Assembly (NCBI GenBank): GCA_003564055.1
Contig: PWSG01000327.1
Span: forward strand, 1 to 6,527
From: Syntrophomonadaceae bacterium
Lineage (GTDB): Bacteria; Bacillota; Dethiobacteria; DTU022
Length of the DNA stretch: 6,527 nt
Direction: 5' to 3'
In this document: in pieces, positions 1 through 6,090 of the stretch
Layout: the number at the start of each line of letters is the position of its first letter
Numbering within the stretch: the stretch's first letter is position 1
The notes under the pieces: model-generated
What the model saw: the letters and a program-made list of their open reading frames with translations, nothing else
Told to the model about the DNA's origin: nothing
Databases searched by the model: none
Translations under genes and position numbers: made by a program

Positions 1-452
1 CCCAGGAAACAGCTGAAGAAGTTAAACAAAATGCCAGGCGTGAAGCCGATCTAATCAAGCGGGAAGCGGAAAGAGAAGCGAAGCAGATTTTAGATGATGC
101 CCGTTATCGTTCCGGTATAATCTTTTCTGAGCAGGAAGAGCTTTTTAAGCAGGCTCAACTGTTTAAAATGCGCTTTCGCTCGTTTATAGAGGCCCAGCTT
201 GCCAACCTTGAATGTGAGGATTGGATGGATGAAAAAATGAAAGAGCCGGCAACCGGTAAAACTGAAAGAAAATTTGAACCTAAACCGGATTATGAAGAGC
301 AGGATGAAACAATAAAAACCCCGGAAGAATATCATCATATTGAACCGGAACCAGAACCGGAAAAAGATCCGGAAACAGAGAATGATCAAGGGTGGGAACC
401 TGACTTTAAGCTTGGGCCGGAAGATGATTGCGATTCAGACCCTGAATTTTAA
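1..452 (+). CDS. divIVA: DivIVA-family protein, C-terminal part (5' end outside window)
   Basis: The reading frame is open from base 3 to the TAA at 450-452, giving 149 visible residues; the N-terminal membrane-binding region lies outside the window. Visible residues 1-55 are a charged, Ala/Glu/Arg/Lys-rich coiled coil (for example READLIKREAEREAKQIL), followed by MRFRSFIEAQLANLE, which closely matches the RxRFRxxLEAQLxLL segment of DivIVA proteins. Residues from about 75 to 149 form a low-complexity acidic tail with an EPEPEPE run and a final DDCDSDPEF. DivIVA binds negatively curved membrane at the septum and poles and recruits division, wall-growth or chromosome-anchoring partners. The position directly upstream of ileS is the usual one in Bacillota and supports the call. 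An ATG at 168 opens the same frame but is internal. The acidic tail is unusual and its role is unknown. No convincing terminator follows the stop codon. Confidence 0.88.
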   Translation, partial: QETAEEVKQNARREADLIKREAEREAKQILDDARYRSGIIFSEQEELFKQAQLFKMRFRSFIEAQLANLECEDWMDEKMKEPATGKTERKFEPKPDYEEQDETIKTPEEYHHIEPEPEPEKDPETENDQGWEPDFKLGPEDDCDSDPEF

Positions 453-475
453 AAATGCTAATGCCGAAGCAAATA

Positions 476-504
476 TTGATTTAAATTCTTATCCATGCTA
501 AAAT
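476..504 (+). promoter_or_regulatory. Sigma-A-type promoter for ileS leader
   Basis: TTGATT (476-481) and TAAAAT (499-504) are separated by exactly 17 bases, and TG at 496-497 gives an extended -10 (TGC-TAAAAT). The predicted transcription start is near 510-512, just before the first stem of the T-box leader, which is where it should fall. This rests on motif match and position only; no expression evidence exists. Confidence 0.7.
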
Positions 505-511
505 TTACGGA

Positions 512-758
512 AGATGCAATGAACGGGACATAAAAGCGGTTTTTAAGTTTATTAAGAGAACCGGTTTAAGGTGCGAGTCCGGTTAAACTTTCCGCTGCAA
601 ATCACCCGGGAGTTCCCATGCCAAATCCCCACTGGTGGAGAGTAGACATGGGCGGTTAGCCGTCGTTAAAGGTTTTTTAAAGTGGACCTGAGAAATAGTG
701 CAGGGCCAGGAGGGTGGTACCACGGGTGAAAACTCGTCCCTTAGGGGGCGTTTTTTTT
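512..758 (+). promoter_or_regulatory. T-box riboswitch (tRNA-Ile sensing leader) of ileS
   Basis: This leader senses uncharged tRNA-Ile and permits ileS transcription when charging is low. Stem I can be drawn from the sequence: CGGG 524-527 with CCCG 605-608, GCGG 536-539 with CCGC 592-595, AAGTTT 545-550 with AAACTT 585-590, and AACCGG 559-564 with CCGGTT 579-584. The AGAGA bulge (555-559) and apical GGTGCGA are typical of T-boxes. The specifier loop on the 3' side reads GCAA-ATC-A, so the codon ATC (601-603) followed by a purine specifies isoleucine, matching the gene downstream. CCCATG 615-620 with CATGGG 647-652 forms a Stem II element that contains AGTA. The conserved T-box AGGGTGGTACCACG is at 711-724. 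Its variable base T718 would pair with the A discriminator of tRNA-Ile. The antiterminator is AGGG 711-714 with CCCT 738-741 plus ACG 722-724 with CGT 735-737, and it excludes the terminator. Confidence 0.96.
735..758 (+). terminator. T-box intrinsic terminator
   Basis: CGTCCC (735-740) pairs with GGGGCG (745-750) across a TTAG loop, with one G-U pair, and is followed by eight T (751-758). The 5' arm is shared with the 3' strand of the antiterminator, so the two structures are mutually exclusive, as expected of a transcriptional T-box switch. Confidence 0.92.
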
Positions 759-779
759 GTTTGGGAATAACTATTATTT

Positions 780-836
780 AGCCTGTTGTATTTGTTAAAT
801 GATAAGCGGCTCCACGGGGACGGTTCGAACATCTCC
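780..836 (+). repeat. Left copy of a dispersed inverted repeat
   Basis: This segment matches the reverse complement of 6091-6143. The first 10 bases (AGCCTGTTGT) are identical; a variable spacer of 7 bases against 3 follows; then ATGATAAGCGGC is shared and the match fades into a diverged CC-CGGGGACGGTTC-type segment ending in TCTCC. By eye, 42 of 50 aligned bases agree. GTTCGAAC at 823-830 is a perfect palindrome. Such GGGGACGGTTC-like sequences resemble the dispersed palindromic repeats linked to IS200-like/RAYT transposases in clostridial genomes. That family assignment is from general knowledge and was not tested. The copy lies between the T-box terminator and the ileS ribosome binding site. 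Confidence 0.75.
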
Positions 837-893
837 AATAATTCGACATCTGATTTCTGACTTCTAATACCGGAGAAGGTGGAACCGTTTTTT
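820..893 (+). terminator. Terminator-like hairpin inside the ileS leader repeat
   Basis: Bases 820-836 pair with 872-888 in 14 of 17 positions: ACGGTTC with GAACCGT (7 perfect pairs), two isolated pairs among three mismatches, then TCTCC with GGAGA (5 perfect pairs). The loop is 35 bases and six T follow (888-893). This has the form of an intrinsic terminator, but the long loop and the internal mismatches weaken it, and it may simply be the palindromic core of the repeat. Its position is 62 bases after the T-box terminator and 57 bases before the ileS ATG. Confidence 0.45.
842..869 (+). repeat. Four degenerate 7-base tandem units in hairpin loop
   Basis: TTCGACA, TCTGATT, TCTGACT and TCTAATA lie head to tail, close to a consensus TCTGAYT. 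They fill most of the loop of the 820-893 hairpin. The array is short and imperfect; it may be a remnant of a heptamer array or chance. Confidence 0.4.
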
Positions 894-937
894 GTGGCTT
901 TAAAATTAAAGTTTATTGCCTGTCAAATATATTTTAT

Positions 938-942
938 GGAGG
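938..942 (+). promoter_or_regulatory. Ribosome binding site deciding the ileS start
   Basis: GGAGG ends 8 bases before ATG 951. It fixes the start at 951 rather than the in-frame upstream GTG at 879, which lies inside the repeat hairpin and has no family-like sequence after it. Confidence 0.9.
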
Positions 943-950
943 AATATAAT

Positions 951-3716
951 ATGGACTATCGAGACACACTTAATTTGCCGAAGACTGATTTTCCAATGCG
1001 CGCTAACCTGCCAAACCGCGAACCTGAAATGCTTGCCAAATGGGATGAGATAGATATTAACAGGTTGTCGCGTGAAAATCGTGCAGGAGCTCCTTTTTAT
1101 ATACTGCACGACGGTCCTCCTTATGCTAATGGTGACATTCATATGGGCACCGCACTGAATAAGGTATTAAAGGATATTATTAATAAGTATAAAACAATGC
1201 GTGGTTTTGACTGCCCTTATGTGCCGGGCTGGGATACGCATGGTCTGCCAATTGAACACCAGATTATAAAAACAAAAAAAATAAAGCGCAAGGAGATTAG
1301 TGATGTTGAATTCAGGCGGATGTGCCGCGACTATGCCTTAAAATATGTTGATGTGCAGAGAAACCAGTTCAAACGGCTTGGAGTTAGAGGGGATTGGGAG
1401 AACCCTTATCTTACCCTGACCCCCGGCTTTGAAGGGCGGCAGATTAAAGTATTTGGCACAATGGCAAAAAAAGATTATATTTACAAGGGTATGCGCCCTG
1501 TTTACTGGTGTGCCAGCTGTGAAACTGCCCTGGCCGAGGCAGAAATTGAATACGGCAACAAGATTTCAGAATCGATCTATGTCAAGTTTCCGCTAATTGA
1601 TGATCTCAACCTGCTTGGTGGAACAGAAAACCGCTACTGTTTAATCTGGACCACCACTGCCTGGACAATTCCGGCAAACCTGGCCATTGCTGTCCACCCG
1701 GAACTTGATTATGTTCTCGCTAAAGCCGGTGAAGAGCAGTACTTACTGGCGGAAGGTTTGCTCGAAGAGGTATCACGCATGGCAGGATCTGAACAACCCT
1801 GGCCTGTATTAAAGCGTTTTAAAGGCTCTGAGCTGGCAGGAATGCGCTGCCGCCATCCGCTTTACGATCGTGAGTCTGTACTGCTGACAGGGGAACATGT
1901 AACCCTGGAACATGGGACCGGTTGTGTGCATATTGCGCCCGGCCATGGGCATGAAGACTTTATGATTGGCCAGGCCAACAACCTGCCCGTTTTAAGTCCT
2001 TTAAATGATAGCGGCTATTTTACTGATGAAGCCGGTAAATATTCCGGCATGTATTATGACCAGGGCGGCAAAGCGGTAACTGACGATTTGAAAGCCGGCG
2101 GGGCATTAATTAATAAGACCGATCTCGAACACCAGTACCCAAACTGCTGGCGCTGTAAAAAACCGGTTTTATACAGGGCAACAGAACAGTGGTTTGCATC
2201 TGTGGAAGGGTTTCGCAAAGAAGCCTTGAAAGCAATCAATGAAGTTAACTGGACTCCTGCCTGGGGTGAAGAGCGTATTTATAATATGATTTCTGAGCGG
2301 CAGGATTGGTGTATCTCCCGTCAAAGGGTCTGGGGTGTGCCTATTCCGATATTCTACTGCAAGGACTGTAACACCCCCTTAATTAATGAACAAACTATTG
2401 AAGCGGTAAGCGATCTTTTTACCCGTGAAGGTTCCGATGCCTGGTTTATCAGGGATGCTTCCGAGATCCTGCCCGCTGGTACCAGCTGCAGCAATTGTGG
2501 TCACGAAGAATTTCGCAAGGAAAAGGATACCATGGATGTCTGGTTTGATTCAGGCTCCAGCCATGCCGCCGTCCTCGAAACCCGACCCGAACTGCGCTGG
2601 CCTGCCGACCTGTACCTGGAAGGCAGCGACCAGTACCGTGGCTGGTTTCATTCTTCACTGCTTACAGCAGTTGCCACAAAGGGTGAGCCACCCTATAAAG
2701 CTGTGCTTAGCCACGGTTGGGTAGTTGACGGAGAAGGCAAGAAGATGTCTAAATCGATGGGCAATGTAATAGCTCCGGAGCAGATCATTAAGCGTTATGG
2801 GGCCGATATCCTGCGGCTCTGGGTTTCATCAGCTGATTTTACAAGCGATATTCATCTGTCCGATAACATTCTCAAGCAGCTTATTGAAGTTTATCGTAAG
2901 ATTCGCAATACCACCCGTTTTCTGCTGGGTAATTGTTCAGACTTTGATCCGGTAATCCATGCTACTAATTATGATTCGATGGAAGAGATCGATCGCTGGG
3001 CTTTGTTCCGGCTAAATAAGCTTGTTGAAAAGGTAACCGGGGCTTATGAAAATTATGAATATCACCAGTTTTTCCATGCTATTCACAATTTCTGTGTTGT
3101 TGATATGAGTAATTTTTATCTTGATGTAATCAAAGATCGCCTCTACTGCTCGGCGCAAAATGACCAGGCAAGGCGTTCTGCTCAAACAGTCTTAATGGTC
3201 ATCCTTGAATACCTGGTTAAAATGATTGCCCCAATACTAACCTTCACAGCTGAAGAGATCTGGCAGCACCTGCCCGGTCAGGAAAAAGTGAGCGTCCAGC
3301 TGGCAGATTGGCCTGAACCGAATCCACAATGGGACCGGGAGGAACTTGGCCGCAGCTGGCAAACTCTTTTAGAAGTACACGAAGAAGTAACCTGGGTCCT
3401 GGAGCAAGCCCGCAGGGATAAAGTAATTGGCGGATCGCTCGAAGCATCAGTTACAATCTGGGCTGATGGAGAGACTTATGAGCAGTTAAGCGAATATGCT
3501 GATTATCTGGCGACACCTTTTATTGTTTCAAGTGCCTTTCTGCGGAAAGGTCTTGAAGAAGCGCCGGAAAAGGCAACAGCAGGACAGAGGGTGCCAATCA
3601 AGATTCTTGTGGAAAAGGCAGGCGGTCACAAATGTCCACGCTGCTGGGTATTTACTGAATCAAAAGAAGATCTCTGTCCCCGCTGCAGCAAAGTAGCAGC
3701 GCAGCTGTCCGGCTGA
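951..3716 (+). CDS. ileS: Isoleucyl-tRNA synthetase (class Ia, bacterial type with C-terminal zinc site)
   Basis: The cytoplasmic enzyme attaches isoleucine to tRNA-Ile with ATP. The product is 921 residues, the usual length in Bacillota. It begins MDYRDTLNLPKTDFPMRANL, the family's typical N-terminus, and this together with the GGAGG site decides the start. The HIGH-type motif is HMGT at 64-67 and the KMSKS loop is at 598-602. The CP1 editing domain spans roughly 200-400, with the Thr-rich motif WTTTAWT (233-239) and GHGHEDF (331-337), in which Asp336 matches the conserved editing aspartate. WFDSGSSH is at 531-538. The anticodon-binding helical region follows from about 640. The C-terminus has two CPRC pairs (Cys895/898 and Cys909/912), the zinc-binding tail of bacterial-type IleRS. 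Further CxxC pairs occur at 187/190, 399/402, 470/473 and 513/516. The T-box upstream with an ATC specifier agrees with the call. The gene looks intact. HMGT for HIGH/HMGH and WTTTAWT for WTTTPWT are mild variants. Confidence 0.98.
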   Translation: MDYRDTLNLPKTDFPMRANLPNREPEMLAKWDEIDINRLSRENRAGAPFYILHDGPPYANGDIHMGTALNKVLKDIINKYKTMRGFDCPYVPGWDTHGLPIEHQIIKTKKIKRKEISDVEFRRMCRDYALKYVDVQRNQFKRLGVRGDWENPYLTLTPGFEGRQIKVFGTMAKKDYIYKGMRPVYWCASCETALAEAEIEYGNKISESIYVKFPLIDDLNLLGGTENRYCLIWTTTAWTIPANLAIAVHPELDYVLAKAGEEQYLLAEGLLEEVSRMAGSEQPWPVLKRFKGSELAGMRCRHPLYDRESVLLTGEHVTLEHGTGCVHIAPGHGHEDFMIGQANNLPVLSPLNDSGYFTDEAGKYSGMYYDQGGKAVTDDLKAGGALINKTDLEHQYPNCWRCKKPVLYRATEQWFASVEGFRKEALKAINEVNWTPAWGEERIYNMISERQDWCISRQRVWGVPIPIFYCKDCNTPLINEQTIEAVSDLFTREGSDAWFIRDASEILPAGTSCSNCGHEEFRKEKDTMDVWFDSGSSHAAVLETRPELRWPADLYLEGSDQYRGWFHSSLLTAVATKGEPPYKAVLSHGWVVDGEGKKMSKSMGNVIAPEQIIKRYGADILRLWVSSADFTSDIHLSDNILKQLIEVYRKIRNTTRFLLGNCSDFDPVIHATNYDSMEEIDRWALFRLNKLVEKVTGAYENYEYHQFFHAIHNFCVVDMSNFYLDVIKDRLYCSAQNDQARRSAQTVLMVILEYLVKMIAPILTFTAEEIWQHLPGQEKVSVQLADWPEPNPQWDREELGRSWQTLLEVHEEVTWVLEQARRDKVIGGSLEASVTIWADGETYEQLSEYADYLATPFIVSSAFLRKGLEEAPEKATAGQRVPIKILVEKAGGHKCPRCWVFTESKEDLCPRCSKVAAQLSG

Positions 3717-3730
3717 AACCGGAGTTTTTT
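3708..3730 (+). terminator. Probable intrinsic terminator of ileS
   Basis: TCCGG (3708-3712) pairs perfectly with CCGGA (3719-3723) across a CTGAAA loop. One G and six T (3725-3730) follow. The stem starts inside the last ileS codons and the loop holds the TGA stop. The five-pair stem is short, so termination may be partial. It suggests that ileS and the lspA cluster are at least partly separate transcripts. Confidence 0.6.
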
Positions 3731-3850
3731 CTTAAATTTTTCATACAGGATTGCAAAACGAGCGTCCGGATCTGGATCTAAAATCTTTTTCAGGCTGGCA
3801 CAATAAAGCTTTTACATTTTTTTATATTGATGTGTTTTTATGTTTCAGTA
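3731..3850 (+). other. AT-rich intergenic gap between ileS and lspA
   Basis: Many Bacillota carry a small TraR/DksA-like gene between ileS and lspA; here no open frame with such zinc-finger residues is visible. The stretch is T-rich and has a short tandem GGATCT-GGATCT. No promoter with both boxes at good spacing was found, although one for lspA would be expected here given the terminator after ileS. Confidence 0.5.
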
Positions 3851-3857
3851 AGGGGTG
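3851..3857 (+). promoter_or_regulatory. Ribosome binding site deciding the lspA TTG start
   Basis: AGGGGTG ends 5 bases before TTG 3863. The in-frame TTG 3827 and ATG 3830 upstream are preceded only by T-rich sequence without a Shine-Dalgarno match, so the TTG start is preferred. Confidence 0.75.
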
Positions 3858-3862
3858 ACCGT

Positions 3863-4318
3863 TTGAGATTATTAATTATCGTGGTTGCTGTTATCTTTGT
3901 TGATCAAATAACCAAGCAGATTGTTGCCGCTACCATGGAAATCGGCCAATCAATAGCTGTAATTGAAAACTTTTTATATATAACTTACGTTCGCAACCCT
4001 GGGGCGGCATTTGGCATGCTGCCCTACCAGACTGCTTTTTTCGTTGTTATTACAATTGCTGTCGGGGCATTAATTCTTTATTATTACCGTATTCTTTCTG
4101 ATGATCACAAATGGCTGCGTTTCGGTCTTTCCCTGCAATTAGGAGGAGCTTTGGGTAATCTTATCGATCGGATTAACAGCGGTTACGTAGTTGATTTTAT
4201 CAACTTTACAGCCTGGCCTCCTGTATTTAATATTGCTGATTCGGCAATAGTGATAGGAATAGGAATCTTTTTGATCGCTTTCTGGCGAAACCCCCAATTA
4301 CGAGGAATAAGGGATTGA
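3863..4318 (+). CDS. lspA: Lipoprotein signal peptidase (signal peptidase II)
   Basis: This membrane aspartyl protease removes the signal peptide from prolipoproteins after Lgt has modified the lipobox cysteine. From TTG 3863 the product is 151 residues, normal for the family. It starts MRLLIIVVAVIFVDQITK, with the family DQxTK motif at 14-18. NPGAAFGML (45-53), GGALGNLIDR (94-103), VVDFINF (109-115) and FNIADSAI (122-129) are all present. By alignment with E. coli LspA (Asp123, Asp141) the catalytic pair is Asp111 and Asp126. About four membrane helices are apparent, near 4-22, 57-75, 85-104 and 122-141. Starting at ATG 3830 would add 11 polar residues (MCFYVSVRGDR) that do not fit the family. 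The stop lies 4 bases before the lgt ATG, so the two are almost certainly cotranscribed and probably translationally coupled. Confidence 0.96.
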   Translation: MRLLIIVVAVIFVDQITKQIVAATMEIGQSIAVIENFLYITYVRNPGAAFGMLPYQTAFFVVITIAVGALILYYYRILSDDHKWLRFGLSLQLGGALGNLIDRINSGYVVDFINFTAWPPVFNIADSAIVIGIGIFLIAFWRNPQLRGIRD

Positions 4319-4322
4319 TTAT

Positions 4323-5147
4323 ATGTATCCGGAAATATTTCGCATTGGCAGTGTGACTGTTCACTCTTACGGCCTGATGATTGCCCTGGGTATTTTGGTT
4401 GCGGCCGCAGCTCTTTACAGGGAGGCCCCACGTTTAAAAATTGATCCCGATTATCTTCTTGAAGCCGTAATAATAGGCGCGTTTTCAGGTCTGATCGGGG
4501 CTAGGCTTCTTTATATGATTATTAACCGCGACCATTACAGCACTCAGCCCTTTTTTGTATTTTTCACCCAGTTTGAAGGGCTTTCATTTTACGGCGGTCT
4601 TTTTTTAGGCGTAATCGGTCTTTATGCCTGGAGCAGGTGGCGGCGCATAGGCTTTCTTAAAATAACTGATATTCTCTCACCATACCTGGCGCTTGGCTAT
4701 GCTTTTGGACGTATTGGTTGTTTCCTTAACGGTTGTTGTTACGGGCTGGTAAGTGATTTGCCCTGGGCTTTGCCTGCAAGTTTGGCAGACGACCTTCCAC
4801 GCCATCCGGTTCAGCTTTACGCCGCTTTTGGCGCCTTGCTTATTTTTATATTCCTAAAAAAACTTAATCCGCTGCGTCCTTTTGTTGGCTTTGTCACAGT
4901 TTCACTTTTTGTGTTTTATGGTTTAATGCGTTTTACCACTGAATTTTTCCGCCATGGAGAACCCGCCTGGCTGGGTTTAACCGGTGCGCAACTCTTCAGC
5001 CTGCTGCTTGTTATAGCTTCCCTGCTTTTTATAGCGGCAGTCTTTTTTTTCTTTCCCACAGGCAAACAAAAAGAAGATCAAGGCCTGCTGCTAAATAAAA
5101 ATGCGAGAAAAGATGAAAAGAAGGATAAAAATGACAGGCGACAATGA
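4323..5147 (+). CDS. lgt: Prolipoprotein diacylglyceryl transferase, cysteine-motif variant
   Basis: This integral membrane enzyme moves diacylglycerol from phosphatidylglycerol to the lipobox cysteine of prolipoproteins, the step before LspA. The product is 274 residues with about seven hydrophobic segments. Family motifs are HSYGLMIALG (14-23), GLSFYGG (86-92), GRIGCFLNGCCYG (129-141), HPVQLYA (161-167) and GLMRFTTEFFR (200-210). Aligned with E. coli Lgt, Tyr16, Arg130, Gly141, Arg203 and Glu207 match Tyr26, Arg143, Gly154, Arg239 and Glu243. Asn146, Glu151 and His103 are replaced by Cys133, Cys138 and Tyr90. The GCFLNGCCYG form is, as I recall, common in clostridial-type Lgt, so activity is still likely. 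The cytoplasmic tail (about 247-274) is rich in Lys, Arg and Asp. AAGGGA at 4309-4314 precedes ATG 4323 by 8 bases. The 3' end overlaps the rluD start by 17 bases. Confidence 0.95.
   Translation: MYPEIFRIGSVTVHSYGLMIALGILVAAAALYREAPRLKIDPDYLLEAVIIGAFSGLIGARLLYMIINRDHYSTQPFFVFFTQFEGLSFYGGLFLGVIGLYAWSRWRRIGFLKITDILSPYLALGYAFGRIGCFLNGCCYGLVSDLPWALPASLADDLPRHPVQLYAAFGALLIFIFLKKLNPLRPFVGFVTVSLFVFYGLMRFTTEFFRHGEPAWLGLTGAQLFSLLLVIASLLFIAAVFFFFPTGKQKEDQGLLLNKNARKDEKKDKNDRRQ
5119..5125 (+). promoter_or_regulatory. Ribosome binding site deciding the rluD start
   Basis: AGAAGGA, within the lgt 3' end, ends 5 bases before ATG 5131. The in-frame ATGs at 5101 and 5113 lack a comparable site upstream and would only add a Lys/Arg-rich stretch encoded in the region that also encodes the Lgt tail. 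Confidence 0.7.
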
Positions 5148-6084
5148 GTTTAATGCTTCACTAAGTAAAGAATTAACGGTAGAAGCTGGAGATGAATCCC
5201 TTCGAATTGATGCTTATCTTACTCAAAACCTGGAAGGTTTTTCACGTAACCGGATCCAGGCACTGATTGAAGACGGCAGGGTTAAGGTTAACGAAGCATT
5301 ATGTGAAGATAAGAATTACCGCCTGAAAGTGGGTGAGCGGGTTAGCATAACAGTACCACCTCCTAAAGAGGCTTCAATTAAAGCAGAAGATATTAAGCTT
5401 GATATTATTTATGAAGATAATGATCTGCTGGTAATTAACAAGCCGAGAGGGATGGTCGTTCATCCTGCGCCGGGTCATAGTGGTGGAACAATGGTTAATG
5501 CCCTGCTCGCTTACTGCTCCGATCTTTCAGGTATCGGAGGGGTAATGAGACCGGGGATTGTTCACCGTCTTGATAAAGATACATCAGGTCTTTTAATTGC
5601 TGCTAAAAATGATTTTGCACACTGTTTTCTATCCGGTCAGCTCAAGACAAGAAAAATAAGCCGAGAATATCTTGCCCTGGTGCATGGGGTAGTCAGCCCG
5701 GGAATCGGTCGGATCGAAGCCCCTGTTGCCCGCCATCCCGGGGACCGTAAAAAAATGGCCGTGGTTAAAGGTGGTCGGGAAGCTGTTACACGCTACAGGG
5801 TTATCAAGTATTACAATCGCTACAGCCTTTTAAAGCTTAATCTCGAAACGGGCCGTACCCACCAAATCCGGGTCCATCTTTCTCATCTTGGTTATCCCGT
5901 AGTCGGTGATTTGATTTATGCAAAGGCCGGCAAAGGGGATCTGCCCGCTTATCTTGATTTATCCCACGCCCTTCATGCCTTTCGCCTCAGTTTTAACCAT
6001 CCCCGCTCAGGAGAGCAATTGAATTTTTCCGCCCCCCTGCCTGAAGAATTCAGGGCAGTCCTGGTTTGGCTAAAAGACAGGTAA
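5131..6084 (+). CDS. rluD: 23S rRNA pseudouridine synthase, RluA/RluD family
   Basis: The product converts specific uridines in 23S rRNA to pseudouridine; in RluD itself these are the helix 69 sites. From ATG 5131 it has 317 residues, normal for the family. An S4 RNA-binding domain lies at about 22-77 (LRIDAYLTQNLEGFSRNRIQ onward, VKVNE, LKVGERVSITVPPP). The catalytic RluA-type domain follows, with IIYEDNDLLVINKPRGMVVHPAPGH (92-116), the signature HRLDKDTSGLL (145-155) whose Asp148 is the catalytic aspartate, LETGRTHQIRVHL and GYPVVGD. The S4 domain and the motifs favour an RluD/YlyB-type member, but the exact target uridine cannot be read from sequence. It is the last gene of the lspA-lgt-rluD cluster. 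In B. subtilis the homologous gene also follows lspA. The only 3' hairpin seen (6065-6090) has no T run. Confidence 0.94.
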   Translation: MTGDNEFNASLSKELTVEAGDESLRIDAYLTQNLEGFSRNRIQALIEDGRVKVNEALCEDKNYRLKVGERVSITVPPPKEASIKAEDIKLDIIYEDNDLLVINKPRGMVVHPAPGHSGGTMVNALLAYCSDLSGIGGVMRPGIVHRLDKDTSGLLIAAKNDFAHCFLSGQLKTRKISREYLALVHGVVSPGIGRIEAPVARHPGDRKKMAVVKGGREAVTRYRVIKYYNRYSLLKLNLETGRTHQIRVHLSHLGYPVVGDLIYAKAGKGDLPAYLDLSHALHAFRLSFNHPRSGEQLNFSAPLPEEFRAVLVWLKDR

Positions 6085-6090
6085 GCCAAA
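6065..6090 (+). other. Hairpin overlapping the rluD stop codon
   Basis: TTTGGCT (6065-6071) pairs perfectly with AGCCAAA (6084-6090) across a 12-base loop that contains most of the TAA stop at 6082-6084. No T run follows on either strand, so it is not a standard intrinsic terminator. It could protect the 3' end of the mRNA. The right copy of the repeat begins at the very next base, so the hairpin may mark the insertion point. Confidence 0.5.

Noticed and set aside
90..389. Minus-strand open frame of 99 codons opposite divIVA
   Set aside because: Its Phe/Arg-rich product is the antisense reflection of the Glu/Lys/Pro-rich DivIVA frame and has no recognisable family.
879..950. In-frame GTG at 879 extending IleRS by 24 residues
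   Set aside because: The extension lies in the repeat hairpin, has no family similarity and no ribosome binding site, whereas ATG 951 has GGAGG and a canonical IleRS N-terminus.
2425..2724. Alternative plus-strand frame inside ileS
   Set aside because: It lies wholly within the intact, strongly conserved ileS catalytic core; its translation shows no family features.
3796..3814. TGGCAC...GC resembling a sigma-54 promoter upstream of lspA
   Set aside because: The GG-to-GC spacing is one base short of the strict sigma-54 spacing and the TTGC element is absent.
3811..3841. TTTACA and TTTTAT as a sigma-A promoter for lspA
   Set aside because: The spacing is 19 bases in a T-rich stretch and the -10 match is weak; other pairings (TTGCAA 3751, TATATT 3823) also lack a partner at good spacing.
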